From assembly GCF_004379255.2 (NCBI RefSeq), contig NC_056035.1:13893578-13957577 (forward strand): a DNA stretch of 64,000 nt, written 5' to 3'. Both the position numbers and the translations under genes were made by a program. Each line of letters starts with the position of its first letter. Position 1 is the first letter of the stretch. This stretch comes from Salvia splendens. Its lineage: Eukaryota > Streptophyta > Magnoliopsida > Lamiales > Lamiaceae. Shown piece after piece: positions 45,396-57,551 of the stretch. The notes beneath the pieces were generated by a model, which had not been told where the DNA came from, did not search any database, and saw nothing but the letters and a program-made list of their open reading frames with translations.

Positions 45396-47447
45396 TTTAC
45401 AACAACAATGGAAAATCAGTTTGGGGACAGAATCGGAACGATTCGTACCCGGTTAACAGGTTCGAAGGTCGTCCACCCTTCGGAGGCCGCCGCGATGGTA
45501 ACGGGAACTACCGATCGTCAGGGGACGACGGTGACATAGAGGGTCGCACAATGGAAGAGACCCATCACAATGATCACGTAGGCATCAAATTGGATCGGGT
45601 TCTGGAAAAACTTGATCAATTCGACGTATGGAGCGAGGAGGCAGATCGAAAATTCGAGAATCTAGCTCCTGCGATAACACGCGACTCTGACGTGCCGTTA
45701 GGGTTCGACGATGGGGATGAACCACCATGGGACGATAATAGAAGAAGGAGACTGCGGGAGAAAGGGTTTCAGCCGAGAAACCCTAATCTTGGTTTCCTAG
45801 AAGGGTCGTGTCGCGAGGAGAAGAGCCGTATAGGCCATGGCTGGGAATTTCAAGGGGAAAGACATCACAATTTTGCTTGCCCCGCTACGTGTTGGGACCC
45901 ACCTCATCGTTACAAGTCCCATGTTGCGGGCTATGAGAAACCTCAGAGGGTTAAGATGCACCCACCTCGATTCAATGGATCGGACGCTACTAATTGGGTG
46001 TCGAGGGTTCAGTACTACTTCGACCACGTTATGATGCCCGACGCTGAGCGCCTGCACTACGTCGTAATGTTGTTTGATCCGCCGGCGGCGGAGTGGGTTT
46101 TCAATTATTGCGCAAACAACTATTTCGTCGCGTGGCAGGATTTCTTGGAAGATGTACGGCATCGTTTTGACGGGCAGAGTTTTAAGAATTATTATGGCCT
46201 TCTCGCCAAGCTTACTCAGACGGGAACAGTGCGAGAATATCATGATACTTTCGACAGGTACCTCAACAGGGTGCAAGGGGTCCCGGAATCGGAGTTATTC
46301 ACTCTTTGTCGCAGGCCTTAAACCAGACATGCAGGAGCGTCTGCAGTTACATCGCCCCTCGTCGCTTGCAGCCGCGATGGCCTTAACGTTGGAGTTAGCA
46401 GACATTCAGGTAGGTCGTGGCCAGCCATCGACAAAGCCTACGAGTTCGCGTCGGCCTTGGCAGAATCGGGGGCCTCGAGGGCAGCTAGGGGTCTCCTCTT
46501 CGCAGCCCCGTTCTCAGCTTCCATCGGGATCTGTCCCCACATCGGACTACTCGTCACATGAACCACCAACACATGTGGATCCCATTGTTCGTGGGTTTGT
46601 AAAATTCCGACCTTTGCCGCAGCCTCCACTGCCGCATCGCTTTCGGAGTGAGGTCGATGAGGGCAGATGTTATGGAGAGGTCGTTACTCACATGCATTCG
46701 CCAACACGAGACGGCGACGAGGAGCTTTGTGATTCAGAGGACTCCATATTAGATGCAGAGCTTTGTGATTCAGAGGACTCCATATTAGAGGAGGAGCGTT
46801 GTGATTCAGAGAACTCCATATTAGAGACAGTAGCAAAGAAACTCATGGATCGTGGCTTGCCTAATGAGAATCGGGGATCTAGGGAAGGTAGAGATGGCAG
46901 ACTCGAAGACCAACAAGTTTTATCTTTTGATGAAATCTACCCACCGTGCAGCCCCGATATGAGTAAAGAGAAGGAGGAAGATGCATTGTTAGAAGATGTA
47001 GAGGAGGACGATTCCACTGATGAAGTGAAGAAGGTCATCGCCTCACTCAATGTTGTTCAAGTGTCATCCAAAAATGTTCTTGGAAATGGTTGGGGCAAGA
47101 AAGGAGATGGTGCTTACACCGATTTGCCCGTAATTGCTTGTGTCTATGTTGATTTGAATGTCGGTGATGTTCCAAGTATGAATCATCGATCAACATCGCT
47201 CGACAAAGGTGCAAGGTTGATCCCTCCGAGTAATGACATGTCATGCTTGGGCATTCTGGGAGGCGTGGACAAGCTTTTCGATTTGGCAAAGAATTTTTCC
47301 GACAAAGTTGGGTCTCCTTTGTTGATTTTTTATGGAAGTGAAGAAGGGAGACGTTCATCTGTTCGGTGTGTGTTTGATCCAGGAGGAGTTGCATCGCCGA
47401 AGCTTCTGCTTTCAACTCTCCTTTTTGCTTCGTGGTTCCCACCTTGA
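45396..47447 (+). pseudogene. Retrotransposon gag, one frameshift, no zinc knuckle
   Basis: First frame up to 46321, second frame from about 46300 to the stop at 47445-47447. One base is effectively missing within the LFTL/SLFVAGLK junction. The Retrotrans_gag core is clear (KMHPPRFNGSDATNWVSRVQ, AEWVFNYC, REYHDTFDRYLNRVQGVPES, then AGLKPDMQERLQL). The long tail has three tandem copies of a LCDSEDSIL-type acidic repeat (about 46720-46840), SFDEIYPPCSPDM and no CCHC motif. The upstream part of the frame (before about 45396) is antisense Harbinger sequence and not part of gag. Confidence 0.72.
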
Positions 47448-47477
47448 GGACAAGGTGAATTTTAACCGTGAGGGAGT

Positions 47478-47820
47478 TGATACGAACCTCTATTATTATT
47501 ATTTAGTTTAGATATTATAGGGATTTAGCATATCTTTTTCTATATCTTTGTTTTCTTGTTCATTAAGTCAGTAGCATTATAAATAGGATAGACTGATATC
47601 TTTTTTATTCATTCAATCAATTAATGAAATATTTTCTCCACCAAGGATAACGTGTGTTTTTCAATCCTAACTTTGGATTCCCTCCGCCGATCCTAATTGG
47701 ACGCCGGAGTATTCTATCAGCCGCCGAGTTATCTGCCCGACGGGAGCGACTCCCGCGCACAGAAACTCTGCCACCGTCCGCCGAGCCTATTGGTCGCCGG
47801 AAATTGATATCCACCGCCGG
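47478..47820 (+). mobile_element. LTR-like segment of the gag-only element
   Basis: Starts tgatacgaacc after a purine tract. It contains a good TATA box (tataaata, 47578-47585) and an aatgaaat polyadenylation-like word near 47624. The 3' end near ...ccgccggtgcttatt is uncertain because no second LTR is present for comparison. Confidence 0.5.
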
Positions 47821-47988
47821 TGCTTATTAAGGGAAACACCCTTAACAGCGCACCACGTCGCCTCGGCGCGTGGCGAGACGGCTCGTCACTTCGTGACGGG
47901 ACGCGGGACGGGATCGGGACGGGGCGCCACAACGCGTCGCGCCGCCGTCCCGTCCTGTCCCCCGTGACGGAACGCGGGGCGGGTGCCC

Positions 47989-48510
47989 TAATACAACTAC
48001 TCACTTAAAAGTTTCAGCTGCAAAAAACAATCGCATGGTTATCAACTGGTAATTTATCATCTAATAATGTGTTAATAATATTAAATGCTACTACTACTCC
48101 ACATTTATAATTTTGATTACACGAATTAGTGAAAGAAAATTTCGAGCACCCCACCAAAAAAAGCAAAGAATAGAGAAGAAAGAGTGGGGCCCTGTGCAAC
48201 CGCGAGTACAGTTTTGGGGTTCTGAATTCTGATTTTTAGCACTGACAAAATTTTCAAAAGCCAAATCCTTTTACGCTCCACAGATAGAGTGAGAGAGAGG
48301 ACTCCGATTTTGACCGCCATTGATACCAAGCTTTCTCACTCTGCCCAACCTCCTGCCACCCTGGGGAAAGAAAAACCTGAAAAAAAGGAGGACGAAAAGA
48401 GAATAAAGTTTTGTTCTACAACTGCTTTCTCCTCTCATCAATGAACCACTTTTCGAACTTGCATTTGCATCCTAAATTGACTCCATTTTTTTCAATTTTG
48501 AGTTAATTCA
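47989..48510. other. Promoter/5' leader region of the bHLH48-like gene
   Basis: About 520 bp between the Harbinger end and the start codon. It becomes CT-rich from 48330 (ctcactctgcccaacctcc), consistent with a 5' leader. No specific element claimed. Confidence 0.6.
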
Positions 48511-51500
48511 ATGGACCCCGAACTCGAACCACCTCAACTGCAATTTAGATCCGCTCAAATGGGTGGCGCGTTTGACGACTTTCATGGACTCATCTCCCCT
48601 CCACAGGTCACCGGTGGCAGCTCGTTCACGGCGCTGCTCGAGCTTGCCCCGCCACAAGCGGTGGAGCTTCTGGTCACGGAAGATTTTCCGGCTAAACAAC
48701 CTCCGCCGCCGCCAATTTTTCCTACTGATATCGGTCTCATCCACCGCGCCTCAAAGTTCTCCGTCTTTGCTTCAGCTGATAATTCTCTGGAGAGCAATGC
48801 GATTCTCTCGGTCTCAAACTCGATTCCGGTGAAGCAGGAGGAGCTGGACGCGGATTCCCGCCGAAATTCCTCTTCTCCGGCGGGTTCGGATCAGAGTCTG
48901 AAGTCCGGCAAGCGAAAGGAGAGGGAGAAAAAGGTATATTCACACTCTGTAGCACATGAAACCTGTGGAATTTGTTAATTCATTTGAAATTGTTTTTCTT
49001 CTGCAGTTGAAAGAATCGAATAAAAAGAGCAAAAGTAAGGCAGCAAACGACGACGGCGAGGAGCTGCCTTACGTTCACGTCAGAGCTCGCCGCGGCCAAG
49101 CCACGGACAGTCATAGCTTAGCTGAAAGAGTAAATATCTCTGGATCCCATTGTTGACCTCTCACTAATCTTGATTAGGTAACCTTGAGAACTGCAATTAA
49201 GTTGTAATTAATGTTTAATTGCTGTCGTATGCAGGCAAGGAGGGATAAGATTAATGCCAGAATGAAGCTGTTACAGGAGCTAGTACCCGGATGCAACAAG
49301 GTTAGCTGTCACAACTGTCTGTTATCCATTATTGTTAGTTCAATGGGGTCTAATTGTGGGGATTATGTGAGGGAGCAACATCATTTCTTACTTGAATATG
49401 ACAGCCTTTTGCTAATGATGGGCTGATTTTAATTTTGGCTTGTAGATTGTTTGTTAATTAGATAATTATTGATAATTGCATAAGCGTGTCACTTTCAACT
49501 TTTTTAATTGTGAAAAAGAAAGGAAAAGGTGATGGCTTTTGCATCAAGAGAAGTGGTGGGGTTCTTCTGAAGTGTCACTCACCCCTCTTAATTCTTGTTT
49601 TGTGTTTAATCTTTTCGGCCTTTTTAAATCGGTTCGTTATCGGTCCTTGTTAGGCCCTTGCTGTCATTTGCTAAGCAATGTTGTGTTTTCTTGCTCCTCA
49701 GCTAGGATTGATATTTTCAGGCCATTCTAAACGTTTGGCTCCTTTAACCAAGTGCATTTGTAGGTGTGTTGTTCAGGTTTATGATTAAGGTGTTTGGAGA
49801 TTTTGGTTGGATTTCCTTCTATGTAATTGGTCTACAACTGGAAGCATATTTGATAGCAATCAATCTAGGAAGATAAGTAAAAGAAGTAGTACCTTGCTCA
49901 AGGCTGATTGCTAACCTGCACAATATGCTAATTAATTGAAGAATTAAGACGAATAATTTTTTCTTCGGATCTATTTGGATAAAATTAAAATATGGTGCCA
50001 ATAGTGATTGTAATTACATTATTTCTGCCAGTCTCTGTAGTGATTGTTGGGTGTCGAGTGCGCAATTTATGTGATGTAAAATCACATGTTAGCATTTAAT
50101 CATAATCATTCGTGAGAAAATAGGCAGACAATTGGAGCACTAGATCATTGTTGGTGGAAGTGGAAGAAGCTATTTTCTTCATCATCTGTACAGGCCTTGG
50201 GGTTAATGTTGCCTGGCAATAACTTTCAGTGAAAAGGACTAGTGAAATAATGGTGTCAGAGTTGATATCATCTGTCCAAGCAGTTGTTCATGGTCGTCTG
50301 TTATAAGATCACCTGTATATGGTTCTCACTCCAATGCACGACGATTGTATAGTTACCAAAATTATCTTGACATTATTGATCTGGTTTGGGTTGATATACA
50401 TGCATTTTAAAGTCTCCATTCTGACATTTGTGTTTTGCATTATTAGAACACCTCTTAATAACCAACAACTACTGTATGGCCCCATCAGCCAGTGAAACAC
50501 AGCTGCATAAAACAATCCTTTGATGTGATAACAGTAAAGTAAAATACAAGGTGAAAAAGGTTGTCAATTGTTATAAATGAATGTGGACTATTTCTATGGA
50601 GCGGACAAAAAAGGAAATATGGCATGTTTCTATGGGACAGAGGGAGTAGATCTTTTGATAAATCGATCATCTTTATCCCAGATCATCCATGTAAATGCTG
50701 CAATTATTTTCATCAAGTTCTGGAAATATACTATTGGAAGGTGTGAGGGGGTTTGTCTTAATTTTTCTTTAGTGATCCAAGAAAGTTCATGATGTGATTT
50801 TTATTTTTCTATTAGCTATTTCTTCGCTAGGATACTGTCCTGCATGTATATAGATCAGTGGATTTTCATTTTTTTTGGCTATAGATTTCAGGAACTGCAA
50901 TGGTGTTGGATGAAATAATTAATCATGTCCAAGCTCTTCAACGCCAAGTGGAGGTCAGACTTAGCACTTCATTGCCTTTTATATATAGTGATCGATCCAT
51001 ATCTTGTTCGGCGTTGCAGTTTGACTAGATATTATGCAGATTATTTGGGATTCATTGTAACAAGTATGAAACTCAAACATATCTCGCCAGAATTGGTATA
51101 ATGCATTTAATTAGATGTTTACAAAATACCAGTCTGAAAAATGTTCACATGATGTTAAAAACTTGGTGACTGTTGAGGTGACAATGCCTTATATTTTACC
51201 GTAAGCGAGATGACACAACTACATGTTATTCCAGATTCTAACATCCAAATTAATCAATAGACTACTAGATTTCTTACACAAATAGATTTATAAACAGGAG
51301 AACCTGAAATAGTGTATATGCACTTAGAGTAGGTTGTCATCTTTCAGTTTCTTATCTCTTATTGCTTTAGCTGATTCAATCTACTTTTCTCACACCAGTT
51401 TTTATCCATGAGGCTTGCTGCTGTTAGCCCAGGAATTGATTTTGACCTCGATTCCCTATTCACTGTGGTAAGTAGTATTGGGGTTATAAAATTTTTTCAC

Positions 51501-52088
51501 TATGGCCGTGAAGTAGTTTGTCAAAATTTACTTCTAATTTATGTGTATGCCAGATTTTCATAAAGAAATAAACATACTTTCAAAATTGCAATCTTGAAAA
51601 AAGACTACATTCTGCTTGCATTCTCATGGATGACACATCCCTTGTTATTTCTTATCAATCAATTTCATTGCTATGCCTTTTGATGCTATATGGTTATGTA
51701 TAGAAAGATGCCTAAAAAAATCTGCAGAAAATTTGATCCAACTTTCGTGCAATATCTTGAATTTTTTAAATGTAGAATGGATCTTCAAACGATAACAGCT
51801 ACAGTGGCATGTTCGCTCCACCCATCTGCACTGAGGGACAACTCGATGGGGCCAGACAATTACAGCTCCAACAGCTGTGGCATTGTGATGAGCTTCATCA
51901 GTCTGTCTGGGCCAGAGAAACTGACACCTCTAATTTCATTGCTCCTGCAAATTCTCTATTGAGTTACGACTCCACCTCCGCCAATTCAGGTAAACCAGTT
52001 GCTCCACGATGTACCACTTCTTAGAGACTCGTGATTCTTAAGATGAACTTGTGAGTTTTTACCTTGTTGTGACCCCACAGCCTTCTAA
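48511..52088 (+). CDS. bHLH transcription factor, bHLH48/bHLH60 type, 7 exons
   Basis: Exons 48511-48933, 49007-49129, 49235-49300, 50885-50953, 51399-51467 and 51776-51989 join in frame; the last exon probably starts at 52081. The bHLH domain lies in exons 2-4: basic part [20 protein letters not shown] with the His-Glu-Arg G-box signature, helix 1 [12 protein letters not shown], helix 2 [20 protein letters not shown], followed by [13 protein letters not shown]. This is the bHLH48/60 group, linked to flowering and gibberellin signalling in Arabidopsis. The end is unusual: splicing to 52081 gives a stop after two residues, whereas one frame over the same exon reads SHLQMEL-stop. Reading through the donor instead stops at 52024. 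About 323 residues; intron 3 is 1.6 kb. Confidence 0.9.
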
Positions 52089-52849
52089 GCAGTCCAGCCA
52101 CCTGCAAATGGAGCTGTGAATTATGCGAGGATGTGGTTTGTATATATATGAGGAGGTATTGTAATTTAGTAGATATATAGTTGAGAAATATAGTTAAGAT
52201 CTCAGCATCAAGCTTGGATTACTAAGTAAGAATTCTAGTGTTATGTTATACTAGTAGATAAGAAGGCCATTGCTACTAACTGAAAAAAAGTCATCACATT
52301 TATGAGGTGCTTCATTTAATGAGAATATTTCGACTTATTACACCCTCAGCTTTTTAATTGGTCATTTGCTGTCTTCCATTATTTTTTAAATAATTTAGAA
52401 TCCTTCAGCCCTTGTTTTAGGAGATAGTATTTTATTATTGATGTGTTGTATTATTGTGTACTGAAAGGCTATGGCATTGGTCGAGTTTATTACACGAAAT
52501 TTGTAGATGCGATATTTAACTTTCTTGGATAATGAAAGTGGACTTTTCCTTATCCAAGAAAATTGACACTATTATATCAGTATTCAGTAGCAACTTGCGA
52601 TAACATAAAAAAATTGAAAAAAAAAGTTAGTGCCACTTCCATTTCCAATTATTTCTCGAACTACTCAACAGAAAACAGAGGCAATCAGGGAGATCCTTAA
52701 TTTATATTGTTAAGCCACATTAAAAAGTCTTTTCTGTTTTGAATTTTCCAATTGAAATGAAATATTTCAGAGAATAGAAATAATATTCTCTCTACTTTTT
52801 CTACGTTTTTACTTAATTTTTCACTTCATCAACTCATAAGGGCATTCGC
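52089..52849. other. 3' flank of the bHLH48-like gene
   Basis: AT-rich, probably 3' UTR to about 52330, then spacer. No other gene seen. Ends with the TAA duplication of the next element. Confidence 0.6.
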
Positions 52850-53581
52850 AATATGAGTCTATTTCCGGAGCCCATCTCAGAGTCTATTTTCATTTTTTCA
52901 TGCCACGTCAGTAGACCCATACCAGAGCTTATCTCCCTGCAATGAGAGTCAATCCCAGAGTTTATCTCATTTGCACATCATCACTATTTTATTTTACTCT
53001 TTTAATTTTTGTTGATGTAATAATAATTAAAGACAACGTAAAATATATGACAACGCTGATCGTGATCTTTGGCGTGGTTACGGTGAATCCTCCGACGACA
53101 CTGGATTGGCCTAGGGACTGCCGCTTGTACCTGTTCCCGCCGCTGTTGTTCAGCAATCTCTGATACGCGCTCCCACATCTGGACAATGATTGGGTTGCTC
53201 TCGCCGACGTCGGAATCGGAATCCGAATTCGAATTGGGGGTGAAATTAAACATTTCTAGTGATAAAAAATGTGAAATAAAGAAGGATGTGGGTGTGTGAA
53301 ATGAAGGTGAGGGGATTGTTGTATTTATAATAGGAGAATAAAATTTAAAAATTAATAAAAAAAATGAAAATCGGTTCCGCCATCGGCCCGAGCCTCCACA
53401 GTGGAGGCCTATCGAGGGCCGATGCAGAGCCGATGGGGGTATCGGTTGAGCCCATTGATCGGAGGAAGGGCAGAGACGTTGGAGAAGGTCGGTCGGCCCT
53501 CCCTCCGCAATGGAGGTCGATCGGCGGCGATGTGGTGGCCGATCGATCGGCTGTGGCGATTGGCCACCATTGCCAATGCTC
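52850..53581 (-). mobile_element. PIF/Harbinger MITE F with a transposase N-terminus
   Basis: Ends gggcattcgcaatatgag... and ...ccattgccaatgctc, with TAA duplications (52847-52849 and 53582-53584). It holds only the start of a transposase gene on the minus strand, so it is an internally deleted derivative. Confidence 0.8.
53002..53253 (-). pseudogene. Harbinger transposase, N-terminal fragment
   Basis: From ATG at 53253: an acidic Ser/Asp-rich start (MFNFTPNSNSDSDSDVGES), a helical part, then RRRIHRNHAKDHDQR, which resembles the RRYINRNxxxGHxRL segment near the start of HARBI1/ALP1-like transposases. After about 70 residues the similarity ends and AT-rich sequence follows; the DDE domain is absent. 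Confidence 0.6.
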
Positions 53582-54021
53582 TAACACAACGCTACATAAA
53601 TTCTTGTGCTAAAAAGCAAATGCTTCATATTTATTATGACGGACCATCCATGGTCTATTTTGCCATTTCTATGAGTATGTGATTTTTTTTTCTTTTTTTT
53701 TTCTCCCTTCATATGAGTATGTGATTCAAAGTCTAATTTTTCAATTTTAAGTAAATGGACCCATTTGTTCACTTAAACATTAAATTTTCACTATATTATA
53801 AAATAAATATATAAAAGTGGATTCACATTTCACTAATTATCTTTTTTTCATTTTTCTTCATAATGTCAAACAACTTCTAGAATTAATGTCGAGTCAAAAT
53901 GTGATTATAAATTGCGAACGGAGGGAACTAAGGATTCCAACCCCTAATTATTAACATTTTTCAGAAAAATCACTTATCATTTACTTGCACTAAAATTATT
54001 CCCAAAAATATCTCATTATTA
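53582..54021. other. Spacer with a degenerate MITE
   Basis: About 53700-53930 has diverged Stowaway-like ends (ctcccttcatatgag / aacggagggaac). No gene. Confidence 0.5.
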
Positions 54022-55267
54022 GGCCATCCGCAATGGGGCGGACGATGGCACGCCCGACGGCACGCATCGTCCGCGCCCGCCATCGTCCGCCCCATTGCGG
54101 GTGCGTGACATAGGCCGCGGACGATGTCCATCGTCCGCCCCATTGCGGCCTACGCGGTCGATGGCCGCGGACGATAGGCCAAAGGCCGCGCCATCGTCCG
54201 CACCACTGTGGGCTACGCGGACGATGTCACGCGTTTTTTATTTTCTGATTAAATCTCGTTTCTCATTCATTTGTACATACGAACATATCGACTATCTCTT
54301 TACATGTTCTCTCTCAACATCCAACCAAAATGAATCTCGGCGACGACACCAATAGTTCTAGTTCGTCTGAGTCCGGTAGTTCGACGTCAGAAGCATTAGA
54401 TGCAGCCGTCCGACGATGATCCTCGAAGCCGTCGCTGACCATCGACTCTGGATCTGGCATGCTTACTTCGGCGTAGCCGGGTCGAACAACGACATTAACG
54501 TCCTCAACTCGTCCACCCTCTTCACCGAGCAATGTAATGGCAACGGCCCGGCCATCGAGTTCACTGCCAACAGACGCCAATACCATATGGGGTACTACTT
54601 GGCCGATGACATCTACCCACGGTGGCCAGTTTTCCTAAAGACGATCAGCTGCCCAATTGGTGAGAAGAGGGTTTTATTTGCGCAAAAGCAGGAGTCGGCG
54701 CGGAAGGATGTCGAGCGGGCATTTGGTGTGCTCCAATCACGGTGGGCAATTGTGAAAGGGCCGGCTCATTCCTGGTACAAGGAAGTCATCGCCGATGTCA
54801 TATATGCGTGCATAATCATGCATAACATGATATCGAGAATGAAGGCGGAAGCATCACCGATTGGAATGAAGATGACCGTGCATCTAGCTCGTCCGGCACG
54901 TCGACCGAGACACCCGATAGAGGGTTACCGTTAAGCTTCAATGAGGTTCTATCTAGACAGGCCTCAATGCGCAACCAGCAGGATCATGCGCTACTCATGA
55001 ACGACATGATTGAAGAAGTGTGGGCTCGTAACCGTCGTCGCTGAGTTTGCATTTTTTTTAATTCGCATTGTAATGTATTAATTTTTATTAAATGAAATGA
55101 AGTTTTTGAAATTCGTATTTTAATTTATTAGTTTTTTTAAATTCGTATGGATTTTGTAAATATTAAAAAAATGATGATGTGGCGCGCTGCGCCCCACTGC
55201 AGGTGGGGAGGTAGGAGGATAAAACTGATGACATGGCGCGCCTTAGGGCGCCCCACTGCTGATGCCC
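54022..55267 (+). mobile_element. PIF/Harbinger element G with a deleted transposase (1246 bp)
   Basis: Ends ggccatccgcaatggggcg... and ...cgccccactgctgatgccc, with TTA duplications (54019-54021 and 55268-55270). The subterminal part repeats ggacgatg/catcgtcc. It contains a transposase gene in which the middle has been removed. Confidence 0.85.
54330..55044 (+). pseudogene. Harbinger DDE transposase, internally deleted and frameshifted
   Basis: The N-terminus from ATG 54330 (MNLGDDTNSSSSSESGSS) meets a TGA near 54400 and is joined to the second half of the catalytic domain: ILEAVADHRLWIWHAYFGV, NNDINVLN, HMGYYLADDIYPRW (second catalytic Asp), and KDVERAFGVLQSRW (catalytic Glu). The first Asp and all upstream catalytic sequence are missing. 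A one-base shift near 54855 separates the end (SFNEVLSRQASMR ... EEVWARNRRR, stop 55042-55044). Cannot be active; related to plant ALP1/HARBI1-like transposases. Confidence 0.85.
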
Positions 55268-56277
55268 TTACTTTTTAATTTCACGTGTTTATTGAAATTA
55301 TGCTATTTGTAAATTAAAAATGAATGATTTAAAATTTAAAAACATTTAAACTCATTTATAAAATTATATTTCGAATAACTCAAATGCATAAAATTAATTT
55401 AAATACCAAAATTTTCATAATTTTAATTCTCCAAGGTTAATTAATTAAAAATAAAACAGTATATTAATCACATCTCACATGCAAGTAGCTAAACTTAGTC
55501 TTCAAGTATGGGCTTCGGATAACTGTCGACACATCTTTGTCGAGCGTTTTCATGTAGTGCTTGATTAACATTGTCTCACCAATCAAGCTTATTTTTTCAG
55601 TTATGTTGAGAAACTTCTATGCGCTGTAGATCCACTACTCTCCGTTGGCAGAGCTTTCTCTTTCACCTTCTTCTTTGCCGCTTTGTGACTCATGGGTGAG
55701 CTTGACGGTACTTTCGTTTGAATTTGTCTGACACGTAATTGAAGTATTGTTAATAGAAAATGCAGTCTATCTTATTAGAGAGAAATGAGTTAAAAAAATA
55801 AAAGTGGATTATTCTTATAAGACAGACTAAATAGAAAGAGTCTCACTTTTATGGGATGAAGATAGTAGTATTATTTGTTATAGCTTATCTGAGAAGCGGG
55901 AAAATTGGTAAGTGATGTTTGGCAGATAATGCGGTGGATGTGGGGATCAACATCAACATTGATCAATGTCCAAAGTTTGAAGTTATTGAACAAATTCGAT
56001 GAGAGAATGGCGTTGAGCGGAAATTGACTAGAGCGTGTGTAGTCTGCGGTTGGTAGGGATTTTTAGTTGCAAGAACGTGAGGATACAGAATGTCAACTTC
56101 GATGGGAGTGATAAGTTGCATTTTTTGCTTGCATCAATTTTTCATTTTTTTGTCTGGCCCCTACCATACTCCAACTTGGTAGTTTCCACCACATGTCCAG
56201 GGTTGAGCCCTAGTTTTTCATTGTTTATGATATTGAAATCTCTATTCTGTATCTCGATAAATTACTACTCCTTGCGT

Positions 56278-56519
56278 TCACCAATGTAAGACTAATTTTG
56301 ACCGAGCACGAGTTTTAAGAAATGTAATAGAAAGTGAGTGAAAAATGTTAGTGGAAGATGGGTCCTACGTTTATACATTAGTTTTATAGTGAAATGTGAG
56401 TGAAATAAAATTAGTGGATGTGAGATTCATTACCAAAAGTAGTAAAAAAGTAAATGAGACATTTATTGATAGACGGACGAAAATGGCAAAATAAAACGTT
56501 TATTGGTGGACGGAGGGAG
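56278..56519. mobile_element. Stowaway-like MITE
   Basis: Ends ctccttgcgttcaccaatg... and ...tattggtggacggagggag, with flanking TA (56276-56277 and 56520-56521). Non-coding. Confidence 0.83.
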
Positions 56520-56539
56520 TAAAACATTGGCCAAATCAC

Positions 56540-56800
56540 ACAGTACATGCTAAGCATGAGAGCTCATCCCAAAAGACTCGTGTGTTCGAAGAGAGTCTAT
56601 TTACTATATAAATCCCACATTAATTGATCTTATTGGGAGTTCTTTTATGACCAACATTACGATCCGTTTGAGTTCTAAATAAAAGCACTGATATTATAGA
56701 CCAAACATGAAAACTCATCTCAAAAGATGAGTCTGTTAGGAAAGAGAGTTCTCATTTAGTCTATAAATCCTACACCAATTGATCTTGCAACCGATGATGG
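56540..56800. repeat. Two diverged direct repeats with a tataaatcc(c/t)aca core
   Basis: About 56547-56640 and 56705-56795 share gagagctcatcccaaaaga / gaaaactcatctcaaaaga, then ...gagagt...tataaatcccaca ttaattgatctt. They are about 155 bp apart and clearly diverged. The source is unknown, perhaps part of an old retroelement. Confidence 0.5.
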
Positions 56801-56889
56801 ACATTTAGAGTGTAACATTTTTCTATGAACTCACTTTCATCGAGATTTTGACACTAATGTCGTAGATTTTAATTAGGACTAATAAAATA

Positions 56890-56992
56890 CTCCATTAGTT
56901 CGTGAATAGTAGCCCCGGTTTATTTGTTAGCATTTTTTTTTATCATAACTCGTGCTATCAAGAAATGAGCCTCCTAATGGCGGCGGAGGGAG
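56890..56992. mobile_element. Short Stowaway-like MITE
   Basis: Ends tccattagttcgtgaatag-type and ...gcggcggagggag between TA dinucleotides (56888-56889 includes the A before the C, and 56993-56994). Only about 103 bp, so probably internally deleted. Confidence 0.5.
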
Positions 56993-57280
56993 TACACTCC
57001 AGCGTTAAGTGAGATTAATAAATATTAATTGAAATAAATTCTAATTGAGTTCATAAATTGTACTAGTAATTAACATTGTGATTGCCCTTAAAAAAACATT
57101 GTGATTGGAGATGTGCTTAAACCCTAATTCATTATTAATTACATGTAGAATTTGAGATATTACTACAGCCTAATTACTCTGTAATGAATATTTATAAAAG
57201 TACTGTGGGTGGAAACTAAAATGTACAAATTAGAATTCCTCAGCTGCATATCCTCTAACTATAAGGACTGAAATTTAATA

Positions 57281-57551
57281 CTCCCTCGTTTCACCATAGT
57301 TGAGGCGAAACTTTTCAACACGGAATTTAAGAAAGGGATGTTGAGTGTGTTGAATAAATAGGTAAAATAAGTAAAGTAAGAAAGAGAAAAAGTTTGAGAG
57401 AATAAAGTAGAAAGTGAATAAAATAGAGAGAAAAAAAGTAGGAGAGAGTAAAGTAAGAAAGAGAAAATAATTACTATGTATGGAAATGACTCAACTATGA
57501 AGAAACTTCCCGAAATAGAAAAATGACTCAACTACGAAGAAACGGAGGGAG
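57281..57551. mobile_element. Stowaway-like MITE
   Basis: Ends ctccctcgtttcaccatag... and ...ctacgaagaaacggagggag, with flanking TA. A second copy of the inner motif (aatgactcaactatgaagaa) sits near 57485. Non-coding, 271 bp. Confidence 0.83.

Larger units (their letters stand above)
45396..47825 (+). mobile_element. Gag-only LTR retrotransposon remnant
   Basis: A gag gene followed by a purine-rich ccgtgagggagt and an LTR-like segment starting tgatacgaacc at 47478. There are no protease, reverse transcriptase or integrase motifs and no 5' LTR or primer site. This fits a TR-GAG-like non-autonomous element or an internally deleted Ty3 element, truncated at its 5' end. The right border is approximate. 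Confidence 0.65.
44485..47988 (-). mobile_element. PIF/Harbinger element E carrying a gag-only retrotransposon
   Basis: Left end ggtcatccacaacgctg, right end ...ggggcgggtgccc, with TAA duplications (44482-44484 and 47989-47991). The left 340 bp match the element at 35458, and the right GC-rich 150 bp match its other end. The C-terminal half of an ORF1 gene is kept on the minus strand. The N-terminal half is replaced by about 2.4 kb of retrotransposon sequence, either by insertion with deletion or by capture. Confidence 0.75.
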
